This document shows positions 26,639 through 36,324 of a stretch of 64,000 bases of DNA, piece after piece. Under the pieces are notes generated by a model. That model saw only the letters and a list, made by a program, of their open reading frames with translations, was not told where the DNA came from and did no database searches. The first letter of the stretch is position 1. Every line of letters starts with the position of its first letter. The DNA is from Paenibacillus helianthi (GTDB taxonomy: Bacteria > Bacillota > Bacilli > Paenibacillales > Paenibacillaceae). The stretch covers positions 589,277-653,276 of the forward strand of contig NZ_LVWI01000001.1 in assembly GCF_001909055.1 (NCBI RefSeq), written 5' to 3'. Both the position numbers and the translations under genes were made by a program.

Positions 26639-28627
26639 CGCACCGACTTCAGCTTTTTTATTATCAATTACGACCAAGTTTCTGCCGTTATTCTTCGCTT
26701 CATATAGCGCCATGTCTGCCCGATAGAAAAGCGATTCCACGCTGACCTTCTCGTCGGTCCAGCTCCACTCTGCAATCCCGCAGGAGACGGTAACACGCGG
26801 CTTGGTCTCACCCATTACCCGATTGCGGATGCGTTCCGCTACAAATACAGCCTGCTGAACGCCAAGCTGGGGCAAATAGACTGCAAGCTCCTCGCCGCCC
26901 CATCTCGCGGCAATATCTCCCTGACGGATAGATGACTTGACGATTTCGCTTACCTGCTTCAGAATTTTATCGCCCTGCTGGTGTCCGTATGTGTCATTGA
27001 CCATCTTGAACTGATCGATATCGACAACAATTAAGGAACCGCAAAAATCTGTAACCTGCTTGTCCTTAATTACTTCGTCCAGATAATGCCTCGCATACAA
27101 TCCGGTCAGAGTATCACGGTTTGCCAAACGCCGAACCTCGGCATGCAGACGTGCATTGCCTACTGCAAGTCCGATATGACCAGCCATCGCCTGAAGCAGC
27201 CTGTAGCTGTCATAAGAGAAGAAATGCGGATCACGGTGGGTAAGCATAATTGCGCCGCGAACCTCTCCGCCGACACTAAGTGGAGTAGCGATGATAGAAT
27301 TAGACCCGGTAGCATCCATCAGACGCGAATAGGTACCCGCCGAATTCTGATAATCGGATAGAATAAGCGCCTCGCCCGTGGCATACACCTTGCCTCCAAG
27401 ACCTGCACTCTTCTCAATAATTTCGCCCAGCAGAGGATGATAGTTGCAGGCGATCGCCTCCAGCCCGCCCTTTTCTTCATTCATATGCAAAATACAGCAA
27501 TAATCTGCATCAAACATATCAAGCAGCTCTTCAAAGGCATATTGAAAGATCTCCCCGAGCCGCAGGCTTTGGTTCAGACGCTGAGTGAGTTCATTGCTCA
27601 TGCGCAGTTCTCGAATCAGCTGGTTGGAACGTTCATACAGTTTGGCATTTTCAAAAGCAGTCCCTGCAGTATCAGCTACCATGGTTAGAAAGCGCAAATC
27701 GACCTCCGGAAAAGAGGGCTTGTCCATCACCATATGAAATACGCCATATACCCCTTGCTTCCCGCCGAGCGGAAGGCCAATCTCAACAGAATGGCAATCA
27801 TCTCGTCCGGCATACAAGGCAACTCGCCCATCCTTGAATGCCTTGGCGCACACATCATCATTGGCCCAGCACAGCGGGAGCGGTTTGACCTGAGGATGAG
27901 TGCTCCGGTGGTCCTGTGACATGAAGAGTTCCAGTCTGGCTCCCGGGTACATGGCCGAAATACTGTCAATAACCTCATTAAGCACAGCGTTCACATCTAT
28001 ATTGTCATGCATCCGCTGCACAATTTGGAAGAGCAGTGAACGCCTGTTGCTCTCACGCTCCGCATGAAGATGCACACCAGCCAAGTCAGACACGAACACA
28101 TGCTCAAATCTGCGGTAAAAGCATGTCTCATAATGTGCCGCCATGGCTTCCGCAGTATGCAATCCGCCTTGTTCATATTGATCTTGCGGCATGGCGCAGC
28201 CGAGCAGAGCAAATATTTCCCGTTTACCACGCGAGAATATCGGCAGAACTAAAAAGGACATTTGATGTCCATCAGCCTCTTGATGTGCCGTATATAGCTC
28301 TTTTGATTCGAGGGCAAAAGCTGCCGCAGCCTCCCATTGAACCTTCCAGCTTTGCTCCGAATGGCCTATAAAATTTGTATTATCAATATATTTCCCTTCA
28401 AAATTAAGCACACCCCAGTTCCAGGACTTCGCGAATGCCGGTCCAGCCAGACTTCGCCATTCCCTGAAGCTTTCCACAATCAAACTGGCAGCATAAGGGA
28501 AGTCATAGGATACAATATCCATTTCCCTGAGCCATGCGGCGGGATCTTGATTCTCTCCGCTTGATTGCATGGTGTCCTGTAACAGCACACGATTATCCTT
28601 GCATTCGTATGCTTCCCGCTCTGACAT
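26621..28627 (-). CDS. GAF-GAF-GGDEF diguanylate cyclase
   Basis: Cytoplasmic signalling protein of 668 residues. After an N-terminal sensor-like region of about 180 residues come two GAF-type domains (about 190-340 and 350-500) and a C-terminal GGDEF domain (about 510-655). The active-site loop is RWGGEEL and the inhibitory RxxD (RQGD) lies exactly five residues before it, so it should make cyclic-di-GMP from GTP and be product-inhibited. DIDQFKMVNDTYGHQQGD is the usual metal- and GTP-binding strand. No membrane helices are seen, so the GAF domains probably bind a small ligand. AAAGGGG lies 9 nt before the ATG. Confidence 0.88.
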   Translation of the reverse strand: MSEREAYECKDNRVLLQDTMQSSGENQDPAAWLREMDIVSYDFPYAASLIVESFREWRSLAGPAFAKSWNWGVLNFEGKYIDNTNFIGHSEQSWKVQWEAAAAFALESKELYTAHQEADGHQMSFLVLPIFSRGKREIFALLGCAMPQDQYEQGGLHTAEAMAAHYETCFYRRFEHVFVSDLAGVHLHAERESNRRSLLFQIVQRMHDNIDVNAVLNEVIDSISAMYPGARLELFMSQDHRSTHPQVKPLPLCWANDDVCAKAFKDGRVALYAGRDDCHSVEIGLPLGGKQGVYGVFHMVMDKPSFPEVDLRFLTMVADTAGTAFENAKLYERSNQLIRELRMSNELTQRLNQSLRLGEIFQYAFEELLDMFDADYCCILHMNEEKGGLEAIACNYHPLLGEIIEKSAGLGGKVYATGEALILSDYQNSAGTYSRLMDATGSNSIIATPLSVGGEVRGAIMLTHRDPHFFSYDSYRLLQAMAGHIGLAVGNARLHAEVRRLANRDTLTGLYARHYLDEVIKDKQVTDFCGSLIVVDIDQFKMVNDTYGHQQGDKILKQVSEIVKSSIRQGDIAARWGGEELAVYLPQLGVQQAVFVAERIRNRVMGETKPRVTVSCGIAEWSWTDEKVSVESLFYRADMALYEAKNNGRNLVVIDNKKAEVGAKNPWV

Positions 28628-28660
28628 AAAGAGGATCCCCTTTGCATCTCAAAACAAGCA

Positions 28661-28700
28661 GAAACGACTTTGCCGCCCTCAAATAGGCCTGTAACGTTTC
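28661..28700. repeat. Dispersed palindromic repeat, diverged copy
   Basis: Arms GAAACG (28661-28666) and CGTTTC (28695-28700) around an inner GCC/GGC pairing resemble the copy at 7176-7216, including its AT-rich tail. Confidence 0.45.
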
Positions 28701-28867
28701 AACAAGAAAGAGAAGGATAATTTTAAAATAGCTTTCCGATAACATCTAATTAGTTATATTTTACTCCCTTTCTTTAGGTATTGCATTATATTTTCCTCAA
28801 AACCGGGATTTTTTTTAGGACCAAAGAACTAACGACAAAGATAGACAAAAACTCTTTTAAGTTGCTC

Positions 28868-28895
28868 TTGACTTTACCTGTCATTTTCATATAAT
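28868..28895 (+). promoter_or_regulatory. Sigma-A promoter of rpsD
   Basis: -35 TTGACT (28868-28873) and -10 TATAAT (28890-28895) are separated by 16 bp. Transcription should begin near 28902, giving a leader of almost 190 nt. Confidence 0.8.
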
Positions 28896-28901
28896 ATTTA
28901 T

Positions 28902-29089
28902 TGTTGAACAAGACTGTAACAAGTCTTAATTGGGCGTAACGTTGTGTCACCCTCACGCATCTCGTTACTGCCAGGGCAGCGGCTGAACTTCCCCGGCAGT
29001 GTGAAACCATCTAACGCTTTCACGGATACGATTTGCGGCGCAAATAGGCCCTAACATGAAATTTCAATTATAAAGGAGTCTACTATAAC
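28902..29089 (+). ncRNA. Structured 5' leader of rpsD (candidate S4 autoregulatory RNA)
   Basis: The leader can form a hairpin AAGACT/AGTCTT (28910-28927), a 9-bp stem joining GGC-GTAACG (28933-28941) with CGTTAC-T-GCC (28963-28972), a GTGAAA/TTTCAC stem (around 29000-29022) and TTGCG/CGCAA (29033-29043). CTGCC/GGCAG can also pair. Ribosomal protein S4 of bacilli represses its own mRNA through such a leader, so the position and length fit; the exact consensus was not checked. The AAAGGAG before the start lies after the structured part. Confidence 0.55.
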
Positions 29090-29689
29090 ATGGCACGTTA
29101 CACCGGACCTAAATTCAAACTCAGCCGCCGTCTGGGCATTTCCCTTAGCGGTACAGGCAAAGACCTGAAACGCCCTTTCCCACCAGGACAGCACGGCGCT
29201 AACCAACGCAGAAAAGTAAGTAACTACGGAATGCAGCTTTTGGAAAAACAAAAACTGCGTCACATGTACGGTTTGGGTGAAAAGCAGTTTAAGACTCTCT
29301 TCACTAAAGCACAAAAGCTCCAGGGTATTGCGGGCGAAAACTTCATGTTCCTGCTCGAAAGCCGCTTGGACAACCTGGTATACCGTCTTGGTTTTGCTAA
29401 CTCCCGCGCTGGTGCGCGTCAGCTGGTATCCCACGGACATGTTACCGTTAACGGCAAAAAAGTCGACATCGCTTCTTACCGTGTAAGCGTGGGCGACGTT
29501 ATCGGACTTCGTGAAAGAAGCCGCGCTATGGCTTCCATCAAAGAAGCTCTGGAAAACCGTTCCCACCTTCCAGGCTATCTGGAATATGCTGATGGCTCTT
29601 TCGAAGGCAAATACATTCGTTTGCCAGAACGTGCCGAGCTGTCCCAAGATATCGATGAAAAGCAAATCGTCGAATTCTACAACCGTTAA
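29090..29689 (+). CDS. rpsD: 30S ribosomal protein S4
   Basis: Primary rRNA-binding protein of the small subunit and translational repressor of its own synthesis. It is full length at 199 residues, opening [20 protein letters not shown], with the S4 RNA-binding domain at about 90-155 ([35 protein letters not shown]). This is the short, zinc-free Bacillus type without the N-terminal CxxC pairs. Strong codon bias towards common codons suggests high expression. AAAGGAG precedes the ATG and a strong promoter lies 195 bp upstream. It is a single-gene unit convergent with tyrS, the same neighbour as in B. subtilis. Confidence 0.98.
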   Translation: MARYTGPKFKLSRRLGISLSGTGKDLKRPFPPGQHGANQRRKVSNYGMQLLEKQKLRHMYGLGEKQFKTLFTKAQKLQGIAGENFMFLLESRLDNLVYRLGFANSRAGARQLVSHGHVTVNGKKVDIASYRVSVGDVIGLRERSRAMASIKEALENRSHLPGYLEYADGSFEGKYIRLPERAELSQDIDEKQIVEFYNR

Positions 29690-29714
29690 GATTTCGCTTA
29701 TTGCGAAAACGAGT

Positions 29715-29745
29715 AAAGCCTCCAGAGCAATCTGGGGGCTTTTTT
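29715..29745 (+). terminator. Terminator after rpsD
   Basis: AAAGCCTCCAGA pairs with TCTGGGGGCTTT across a GCAA loop, followed by a T run. Confidence 0.88.
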
Positions 29746-29804
29746 CATTTCCATTGAACAAGAGTACAGCGGGGAGAAATTCCTTCGCTGGTTATTCAGC
29801 ATGG

Positions 29805-31056
29805 CTAGACCAAGTGCAACTTAATGAACCTCCGCTTGCCCACCTGGATAATATCTCCGTTTACCGGCATGAATTCACCATTCATTTCTTCCTGTTTCAC
29901 TTCGTTTAATTTTACTGAGCCTTGCTTAATGCTTCGTTTGGCTTCACCTTTTGAGCCTGCAAAACCAATTCGGGTCAGTAGCTCGGCCAGCTGAATCTTG
30001 CCATTCTCAAGCTCAGCAGCTGCAAGATTATAGATCTCGATATTCTCGGGCAGCAGCCGCTGCTGAAAGACAGTGATGAAATGCTGCTGCGCAGACTCCG
30101 CTGCTGCTGAACCGTGGTATAGGCGTACAAAGGTATAGGCCTGCTTCATTTTGACATCCCTTGGATGTACCTTCCCTGACGACAGAGCTTCCTTCAGTGC
30201 AGCCAGCTCCTCACTGCTGAGGCCGTAACCATTTCATAGTATCTCAGCATCAGCTCATCCGGAACAGACATGGTCTTCCCGTACATTTCATTCGGATCTT
30301 CATCGATACCAATGTAGTTGCCGAGACTCTTACTCATTTTCTTAACTCCGTCGAGCCCTTCGAGCAAAGGCATCAGTATGACAACCTGCGGCTCTGCACC
30401 GTATTCCTTCTGCAGAGTACGCCCCATCAATATATTGAACTTCTGATCCGTACCGCCCAGCTCGATATCAGTCTTGTTCTCAACCGAATCCATTCCCTGC
30501 ATCAGCGGGTAGAAAAATTCATGAATACTGATGGCCTGGCGCTCTGGAAGCGTTTCGTGAAATCGTCACGCTCCATCATCCGGGCCACGGTTACTTTTGA
30601 CGACAAATTTACTACTTCTGCAAAAGTCATCAGACTCAGCCAATCCGAGTTGCATAGTAACTGTGTCTGCTCAGGATTAAGAATCTTGAAAATTTGCCGC
30701 TTGTACGTCGCCGCGTTGCGTTGCACATCTTCTTCACTAAGCTGCTTGCGTGTCTCGGATTTACCTGTAGGGTCACCAATCCGTCCAGTGAAATCCCCGA
30801 TAATCAGCTGGACTACATGCCCAAACTCCTGAAACTGACGCAGCTTGTGGAGCACAACCGTATGCCCGATATGGATGTCCGGAGCCGAAGGGTCCAGTCC
30901 CAGCTTAACGTTAAGCGGAACCCCCGTCACTACAGACTTCATCAGCTTGCCTCTCAACTCCTCTTCCGGCACAATTTCTACCACTCCGCGTGAGACCACT
31001 TCCAGCTGCCGCTCGACTTCCTGCTGCTGCGCACGGGTCAACTCTCCCCATTTCAT
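29805..31056 (-). pseudogene. tyrS: Tyrosyl-tRNA synthetase (TyrZ-like), broken by two single-base deletions
   Basis: Class I synthetase charging tRNA-Tyr. Three consecutive frames together give one complete protein of about 416 residues: residues 1-175 include the HIGH motif (DIHIGHTVVL), the next block holds [14 protein letters not shown] and the KMSKS motif ([12 protein letters not shown]), and the last frame ends with the S4-type RNA-binding domain. Adding one base at about 30540 restores FQS(G/A)[15 protein letters not shown], and one base at about 30222 restores YYEMVTALSSEEL. Both lie in GGCC contexts. The sequence is nearer to B. subtilis TyrZ than TyrS, so a second synthetase could exist elsewhere; a consensus error is the other explanation. 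The intact T-box leader argues that the gene is, or recently was, functional. Confidence 0.88.
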
Positions 31057-31112
31057 AATTACGCCTCCTAAAAAATCTGTTAGTGCATCCTTCGTTCCAT
31101 GTTCAAATAACG

Positions 31113-31158
31113 CAAAAAGAGCCTTTCACTCATCCCACAAGGGACGAGCAAAAGACTC
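31113..31158 (-). terminator. T-box terminator of tyrS
   Basis: On the minus strand an 18-bp stem with several G-T pairs and a TTGT loop ends in TTTTT. It overlaps the T-box sequence on its 5' side, as needed for the antiterminator switch. Confidence 0.88.
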
Positions 31159-31392
31159 GCGGTACCACCCTAATTAAAGATCCGCCGCGCTGGACGCAGC
31201 CGTAATCCTCCACTTCATTAAGATAACGGGATCATACCCGGTACCGGACTACTGGACAAGCCAGAATTCAGATTGTCTTTCCTCCGGTCAGCTCCAGACT
31301 GTAATTCAAAGGGGCCTGCTGCCGGTTCGCACCACCCACCGGCTCTCTGAAACACATGGCTTGCCTTCTACTGATGTCCTTCCACGCCTTTA
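31113..31392 (-). promoter_or_regulatory. Tyrosine T-box leader of tyrS
   Basis: T-box riboswitch that senses uncharged tRNA-Tyr and allows readthrough into tyrS. On the minus strand the conserved T-box AGGGTGGTACCGCG lies at 31158-31171 next to the terminator. Upstream, Stem I shows the AGAGAG region and a GGTGGTGCGAACC apical loop, and the specifier loop GAATTACAG contains TAC (31301-31303), the tyrosine codon. The structure looks complete from about 31392 down to the terminator. Confidence 0.9.
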
Positions 31393-31531
31393 TGATATCT
31401 AATTGAATCTATTTGTATCGCAGCCGCTTTTCAAAAGTCAACTACAGGCTGAAAAGCCGCCTAACGCAGGGGCGCATTCAAAATCGCCAAATTGTGCTAT
31501 AATAGTTCCGTTAAAAGGAGGATTAACGTCG

Positions 31532-34501
31532 ATGGTTGAGGAGAACAAAAAGAAGAACGTAAAGCAGCGTCCACCCCGTAGATCCTGGCTCCGCAGGTTC
31601 GGTTCCGTCGTGAAGTGGATGTTTATACTCGGCATACTCGGCATACTGTTTGCCGGTGGTGCTGTGGCAGGCTATGTCACTTCCATAGTGAAGGACGATC
31701 CTGTCCGCTCCGAAGAATTGATCCAACAGCAAGTCAGCCAGAATTCCATTACCGGCTTTGCGTATTTCCGCGATGGCCAACCGATTGGCCAGCTCCGGAC
31801 TGAAGAGGACCGAAGACTTGTAGAATTCAACAATATTCCGCAGCTCGTGATTGATGCCGTTCTCGCTATAGAGGACAATAATTTCTACAATCATAAAGGG
31901 GTCGATTTCAGCGGCACCCTGCGTGCCGTTAAGCAAAAGTTGCTGAACGAATCCGTCCAGACCGGCGGGAGCACCCTGACCCAGCAATTGGCGCGGCGCG
32001 TGTTCCTTAATCTGGACCGGACAGAGGACCGCAAGATCAAGGAGATCCTGCTGTCTCTAAGGTTGGAACGCTATTTATCCAAGCAGGAAATTTTGACGGC
32101 CTATTTGAATAAGGTTCCTTTCGGAAACGGATCCAACGGCTACAATGTGTACGGTATCAAAGCTGCAGCTAAAGGGATTTTCGGATTAGATGACCTGGAA
32201 AAGCTGAATATTGCCCAAGCTGCTTATTTAGCCGGACTCCCCCAGCTCCCCTCCAAGTATTCTGCGTTTAATGGAGTTGGTGCATTTAATGAAACCGCAT
32301 TTAAACGTGCCATGGAGCGCCAAAAGCTTGTACTTCGCCGGATGCTGGAGGAGAACAAAATCACTGCCTCCCAGTATAACGAAGCACTCCAGTTTGATAT
32401 CAAGAGTTCTTTAGCGCCGCATACGAAGAAGGCTTACGCTACATATCCTTATTTGATGCTAGAGACGGAACGCAAAGCGGCCGAGGTCCTACTGTCCATC
32501 AATGAAGGCAATAACGGTGTGGTCGATCCGAATTCCCCTTCTACTGAAGATAACAGTGTGCAGCTGGAGGAAGCGCGCCAGCAGCTTATGACCGGAGGCT
32601 ACCGCGTATATACAACGATTGATAAAAAGGTATACAGCGCTATGCACGGCATCTCCGAGGACAGCGGAAACTTCACAAAGGACAGCAAGGCGAGAGGCAA
32701 GGAACAGACGGCAGGCATGATGATCAACAACAAAACCGGGGCTATCCTGGGCATGATTGAAGGCAGAGACTTCAACATTGAGCAAATGAACTATGCTACG
32801 CAAATGGTTCGCCAGCCGGGTTCGACCATGAAACCGATAGCTGCCTACCTCCCTGCGCTGGACGCTGGATTCATTCAGCCTGCTGGCATTCTGGATGATG
32901 CGCCGATTATTCTCAAAGACGGAGGTAAAGGATTCCACATACCGAAAAATGCCAACAACCGGTATCAGGGTCTGGTCACAGCCCGTTATGCGCTTAACAA
33001 ATCCTTGAACTTGCCAGCCCTGAAGCTGTTCAATGAAAAGGTTGGAATTGAGAAGGCATGGGCTTTTGCCAAGAAACTGGGCATTACCACCATACAGGAT
33101 AATGATTACAACGCCCAGACCGGGGTTATCGGCGGGTTACGCTATGGGGTTACAGTTGAGGAATTAACAAATGCCTACTCCTCTATTGGGAATCAGGGGG
33201 CATTCAATGACGCCTATATGATCGAGAAGATTGTAGATTCCCAAGGTAAAATTATTTACCAGCATAAAGTAAATCCCGAGCAGGTCTACTCCAAGCAAAC
33301 CGCTTATCTGATGACGGATATGCTGCGCACGGTTATTACCGAAGGAACAGCAAGTACGGTTAAGAAAAACTATAAGCACTTTAAAGATGTGCCGATTGTC
33401 GGCAAAACCGGTTCTACCCAAAATTATGGGGATGTGTGGTTTATGGGTTATACACCGGATGTGACCCTTGGCATGTGGGTGGGCTACAAGGAGCAAATTC
33501 ATACTCTACAGGGCGATACCCAGAAACGGCAGGCACAGACCCTATGGACGAAAGTGATGAATGCCGTTATTGATAAGCAGCCTGAGCTTTTTGTCACGAA
33601 GGAATTCCCAAAACCTGAAGGAATCGTCAAAAAGACAGTGTCTGCATACAGCGGTAAGCTTCCTACTGACTTGACCGACAGGTTCACTACAGATGTATTC
33701 AATGCAAAATTTGTGCCGACCGCAAGTGATGACGGAATCTCCAAAGCCAAGTATATTAGCTATAATGGAGTGAACTATATCCCTCTGGATGGCACACCTG
33801 AGGACTTCCTCAAACAAAAAATTGTCGTCAAGCGTGAAAAACCAATTCAGGATCTGGTAAAGGAACTGCTTGCCGCTTTCCCATCAATGAAGGAGCATGA
33901 ACCGCTGGAATATTATATGCCTGAAGATGCCAAATCCGACTTCCCTACCGAGGTTGATCCCCGTGTGGATGATGGCAGTGCACCAACAGCTCCAAGCGGA
34001 GTCAATGTATCCTACAGTACGGGCAAGGCTGTCATTACCTTTAATCCGAGCGGTTCACCGGATGTAGTCGGCTACCGCTTGTACCGTTCGCTGAACGGTG
34101 GTTCGTTCAAGAAGCAGGCTGTTCTGTCTGTTGGTGAAGGGACTACTTTTACACCAGGTACTCCGGCTAACGTAAATGCCTCATTCTATGTGGCTGCCGT
34201 AGATGTTGCCGGTCATGAGTCGGCATCCGGCAGTGTAGCAGGAGGAGTTACACCTACCCCGGAATCGACTCCACCACCGGCAGATATTCCGGATACAGAA
34301 GCGACACCCGACCCGGGAGCCGGGCCGTCAGCTACAGAGGATCCCGGGATGATTATTATCCCGCCATCGGGTGGCTCTGACGTTCCTACCGGATCGGGCA
34401 CTAATGCCGCTGGTGAAGAAGTCAATGCCACAGGTAGAGGCAATGCTGCTGCTGGCGGAGGAAACGCTGCTGGCGGGAATGCCGGAGCTACAACACCTTA
34501 A
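31532..34501 (+). CDS. Class A penicillin-binding protein 1 (transglycosylase/transpeptidase)
   Basis: Bifunctional peptidoglycan synthase of 989 residues. Order: short basic cytoplasmic tail, one membrane helix (about 30-52), GT51 transglycosylase (AIEDNNFYNHKGVD and GGSTLTQQLARR), transpeptidase with RQPGSTMKP (catalytic SxxK), KSLN (SxN) and GKTGST (KTG), then a fibronectin type III domain (about 820-900) and a Pro/Thr then Gly/Ala/Asn-rich tail. The earlier start at 31403 would lie inside the T-box region; the ATG at 31532 has AAAAGGAGG at a 9-nt spacing. It is the PonA/PBP1a type. It is divergent from tyrS and convergent with acsA. Confidence 0.92.
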   Translation: MVEENKKKNVKQRPPRRSWLRRFGSVVKWMFILGILGILFAGGAVAGYVTSIVKDDPVRSEELIQQQVSQNSITGFAYFRDGQPIGQLRTEEDRRLVEFNNIPQLVIDAVLAIEDNNFYNHKGVDFSGTLRAVKQKLLNESVQTGGSTLTQQLARRVFLNLDRTEDRKIKEILLSLRLERYLSKQEILTAYLNKVPFGNGSNGYNVYGIKAAAKGIFGLDDLEKLNIAQAAYLAGLPQLPSKYSAFNGVGAFNETAFKRAMERQKLVLRRMLEENKITASQYNEALQFDIKSSLAPHTKKAYATYPYLMLETERKAAEVLLSINEGNNGVVDPNSPSTEDNSVQLEEARQQLMTGGYRVYTTIDKKVYSAMHGISEDSGNFTKDSKARGKEQTAGMMINNKTGAILGMIEGRDFNIEQMNYATQMVRQPGSTMKPIAAYLPALDAGFIQPAGILDDAPIILKDGGKGFHIPKNANNRYQGLVTARYALNKSLNLPALKLFNEKVGIEKAWAFAKKLGITTIQDNDYNAQTGVIGGLRYGVTVEELTNAYSSIGNQGAFNDAYMIEKIVDSQGKIIYQHKVNPEQVYSKQTAYLMTDMLRTVITEGTASTVKKNYKHFKDVPIVGKTGSTQNYGDVWFMGYTPDVTLGMWVGYKEQIHTLQGDTQKRQAQTLWTKVMNAVIDKQPELFVTKEFPKPEGIVKKTVSAYSGKLPTDLTDRFTTDVFNAKFVPTASDDGISKAKYISYNGVNYIPLDGTPEDFLKQKIVVKREKPIQDLVKELLAAFPSMKEHEPLEYYMPEDAKSDFPTEVDPRVDDGSAPTAPSGVNVSYSTGKAVITFNPSGSPDVVGYRLYRSLNGGSFKKQAVLSVGEGTTFTPGTPANVNASFYVAAVDVAGHESASGSVAGGVTPTPESTPPPADIPDTEATPDPGAGPSATEDPGMIIIPPSGGSDVPTGSGTNAAGEEVNATGRGNAAAGGGNAAGGNAGATTP

Positions 34502-34535
34502 TATTGGTCTGCAGAAACTGTCAGACTCTCGAAAC

Positions 34536-34582
34536 CCAAAAAACACCGCTACCGGTTCATGGCCGGCAGTGGTGTTTTTTGG
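34536..34582. terminator. Bidirectional terminator between the PBP gene and acsA
   Basis: A 20-bp stem with two mismatches (34536-34555 with 34563-34582) has A and T runs at its ends and ends just before acsA's stop. Confidence 0.85.
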
Positions 34583-34599
34583 TATACCTATATCGTTCT

Positions 34600-36324
34600 T
34601 TAATCCTCAATGGTGGACAGATCACCTGCGGGGAGATGCAGCTCCCAGGCTTTCAGAACGCGGCGCATAATTTTACCGGATCGGGTCTTGGGCAGCTTTT
34701 CCCTGAATTCGATTTCACGCGGCGCTGCATGAGCGGATAATCCCGTTTTGACAAAAGCCGCAATTTCCTCCTTCAGCTCGGCCGTGGGGAAATAACCATC
34801 CCGTAAAGAAATGAACGCCTTAATAATCTCTCCCCGCATAACATCCGGTTTACCGATAACCCCGGCTTCAGCTACCGCAGGATGCTCTACCAGCTTGCTC
34901 TCCACCTCGAAAGGTCCGATCCGCTCACCAGAGGAATTGATGACATCATCGATACGGCCCTGGAACCAGAAATAGCCGTCCTCGTCCATGTAAGCAGAAT
35001 CTCCGGAGATGTACCAGCCGGGAATGCGGAAGTACTCCTCGTATTTCGCTTGGTTATTCCAGATCTTACCCATCATAGAGGGCCAAGGGGTCCGAATGGC
35101 CAGGTTGCCCATGGAATAAGGCGGTAACAGATTACCCCGGTCATCCAGTATAGCAGCTTCGATACCGGGCAGTGGCCGCCCCATGGAGCCGGGCTTGATA
35201 TCCATTCCAGGGTAATTACAGATCAGCTGTGCTCCGGTTTCCGTCATCCACCACGTATCATGAATGCGCTGCCGATAGAATTTATCTCCCCAGCGCACCA
35301 CTTCGGGATTCAGCGGTTCCCCTACTGACAGGACATGACGCAGACTGCTAAGATCCATCCCCTGCAGGCTTGCCTCTCCTGCCCCCATGAGCATGCGGAA
35401 TGCGGTAGGTGCACTGTACCATACAGTAACCGCAAACCGTTCAATGGTCTTATACCAATCCTGCGGACTGAAGCGGCCACCACGTACAACATTGGTCACA
35501 CCGTTCAGCCAAGGGGCAAAAATCCCATAAGAGGTTCCCGTGACCCATCCTGGATCGGCTGTGCACCAATAGATATCGTCAGGACGCAAGTCAAGTACAA
35601 TCTTCCCTGTATAATAATGCTGAATCATTGCTCTTTGCACATGGTATACACCTTTGGGCTTGCCGGTTGAGCCGGAAGTATAATGCATAATCAGCCCATC
35701 CTCCAGACTAAGCCATTCGGGATCAAGCTCCACTGACGCTGCAGCGGTTTCTTCTTCATAGCTTACTAGCCCATGTTCAATATCTGCAGTGCCTCCTACC
35801 ACAAAAATATGCTTCAGCGCAGGCAGCTCTTCACGTTTGACCCGATGCAGCAGCTCCGGTGTGGTTACGAGAGCTACGGCGCCGCTATCCTCCAGGCGGT
35901 CCTTAACAGCCGTTTCCATAAACGCCTCAAACAACGGTCCCGCTACCGCACCTACCTTGAGAATACCCAACAGACTGAAATACAGCTCCGGCTTGCGGGG
36001 CATAAAAATAAATACTCTGTCTCCCCGGCCAATACCGTGCGCACGCAACACGTTTCCGAAGCGGTTGGACCTTTCCCGCAGATCTGAGAACGTGTACATT
36101 TCTTCCCTTACCGCATCACTGTAGATCAAAGCCGTTGCTGCTCCGCGGCCTTCGAGCACATGCCGGTCAATCGCTTCATGAGCCATATTCACCTTGCCGC
36201 TCTCATGCCAGGAGAAGTTTTTCTCCACATCCTCCCACCGGAATTCGCTTACTGCCCGGGAATAATCCGCCATATTGGCTTGCTTCACGCGGCCCGGTAA
36301 AATTTCGCTGTGGACTTGCCCCAT
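34600..36324 (-). CDS. acsA: Acetyl-CoA synthetase
   Basis: AMP-forming acetate:CoA ligase for growth on acetate, about 574 residues. Visible are the P-loop-like YTSGSTGKPKG near 240, WYSAPTAFRML near 330, DTWWMTETG near 380, SGDSAYMDEDGYFWFQGRIDD near 450-470, and the C-terminal PKTRSGKIMRR whose lysine after SG is the catalytic residue acetylated by AcuA. The ATG at 36324 has GGGAGG at an 8-nt spacing, so the six upstream codons are excluded. It is divergent from acuA, as in B. subtilis. A cre and an extended -10 promoter lie in the shared intergenic region. Confidence 0.95.
   Translation of the reverse strand: MGQVHSEILPGRVKQANMADYSRAVSEFRWEDVEKNFSWHESGKVNMAHEAIDRHVLEGRGAATALIYSDAVREEMYTFSDLRERSNRFGNVLRAHGIGRGDRVFIFMPRKPELYFSLLGILKVGAVAGPLFEAFMETAVKDRLEDSGAVALVTTPELLHRVKREELPALKHIFVVGGTADIEHGLVSYEEETAAASVELDPEWLSLEDGLIMHYTSGSTGKPKGVYHVQRAMIQHYYTGKIVLDLRPDDIYWCTADPGWVTGTSYGIFAPWLNGVTNVVRGGRFSPQDWYKTIERFAVTVWYSAPTAFRMLMGAGEASLQGMDLSSLRHVLSVGEPLNPEVVRWGDKFYRQRIHDTWWMTETGAQLICNYPGMDIKPGSMGRPLPGIEAAILDDRGNLLPPYSMGNLAIRTPWPSMMGKIWNNQAKYEEYFRIPGWYISGDSAYMDEDGYFWFQGRIDDVINSSGERIGPFEVESKLVEHPAVAEAGVIGKPDVMRGEIIKAFISLRDGYFPTAELKEEIAAFVKTGLSAHAAPREIEFREKLPKTRSGKIMRRVLKAWELHLPAGDLSTIED

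Noticed and set aside
29051..29761. Long open frame antisense to rpsD (236 codons)
   Set aside because: It is the reverse complement of a highly expressed ribosomal gene with strong codon bias, which often leaves the opposite strand open. No ribosome binding site or family motif supports it.
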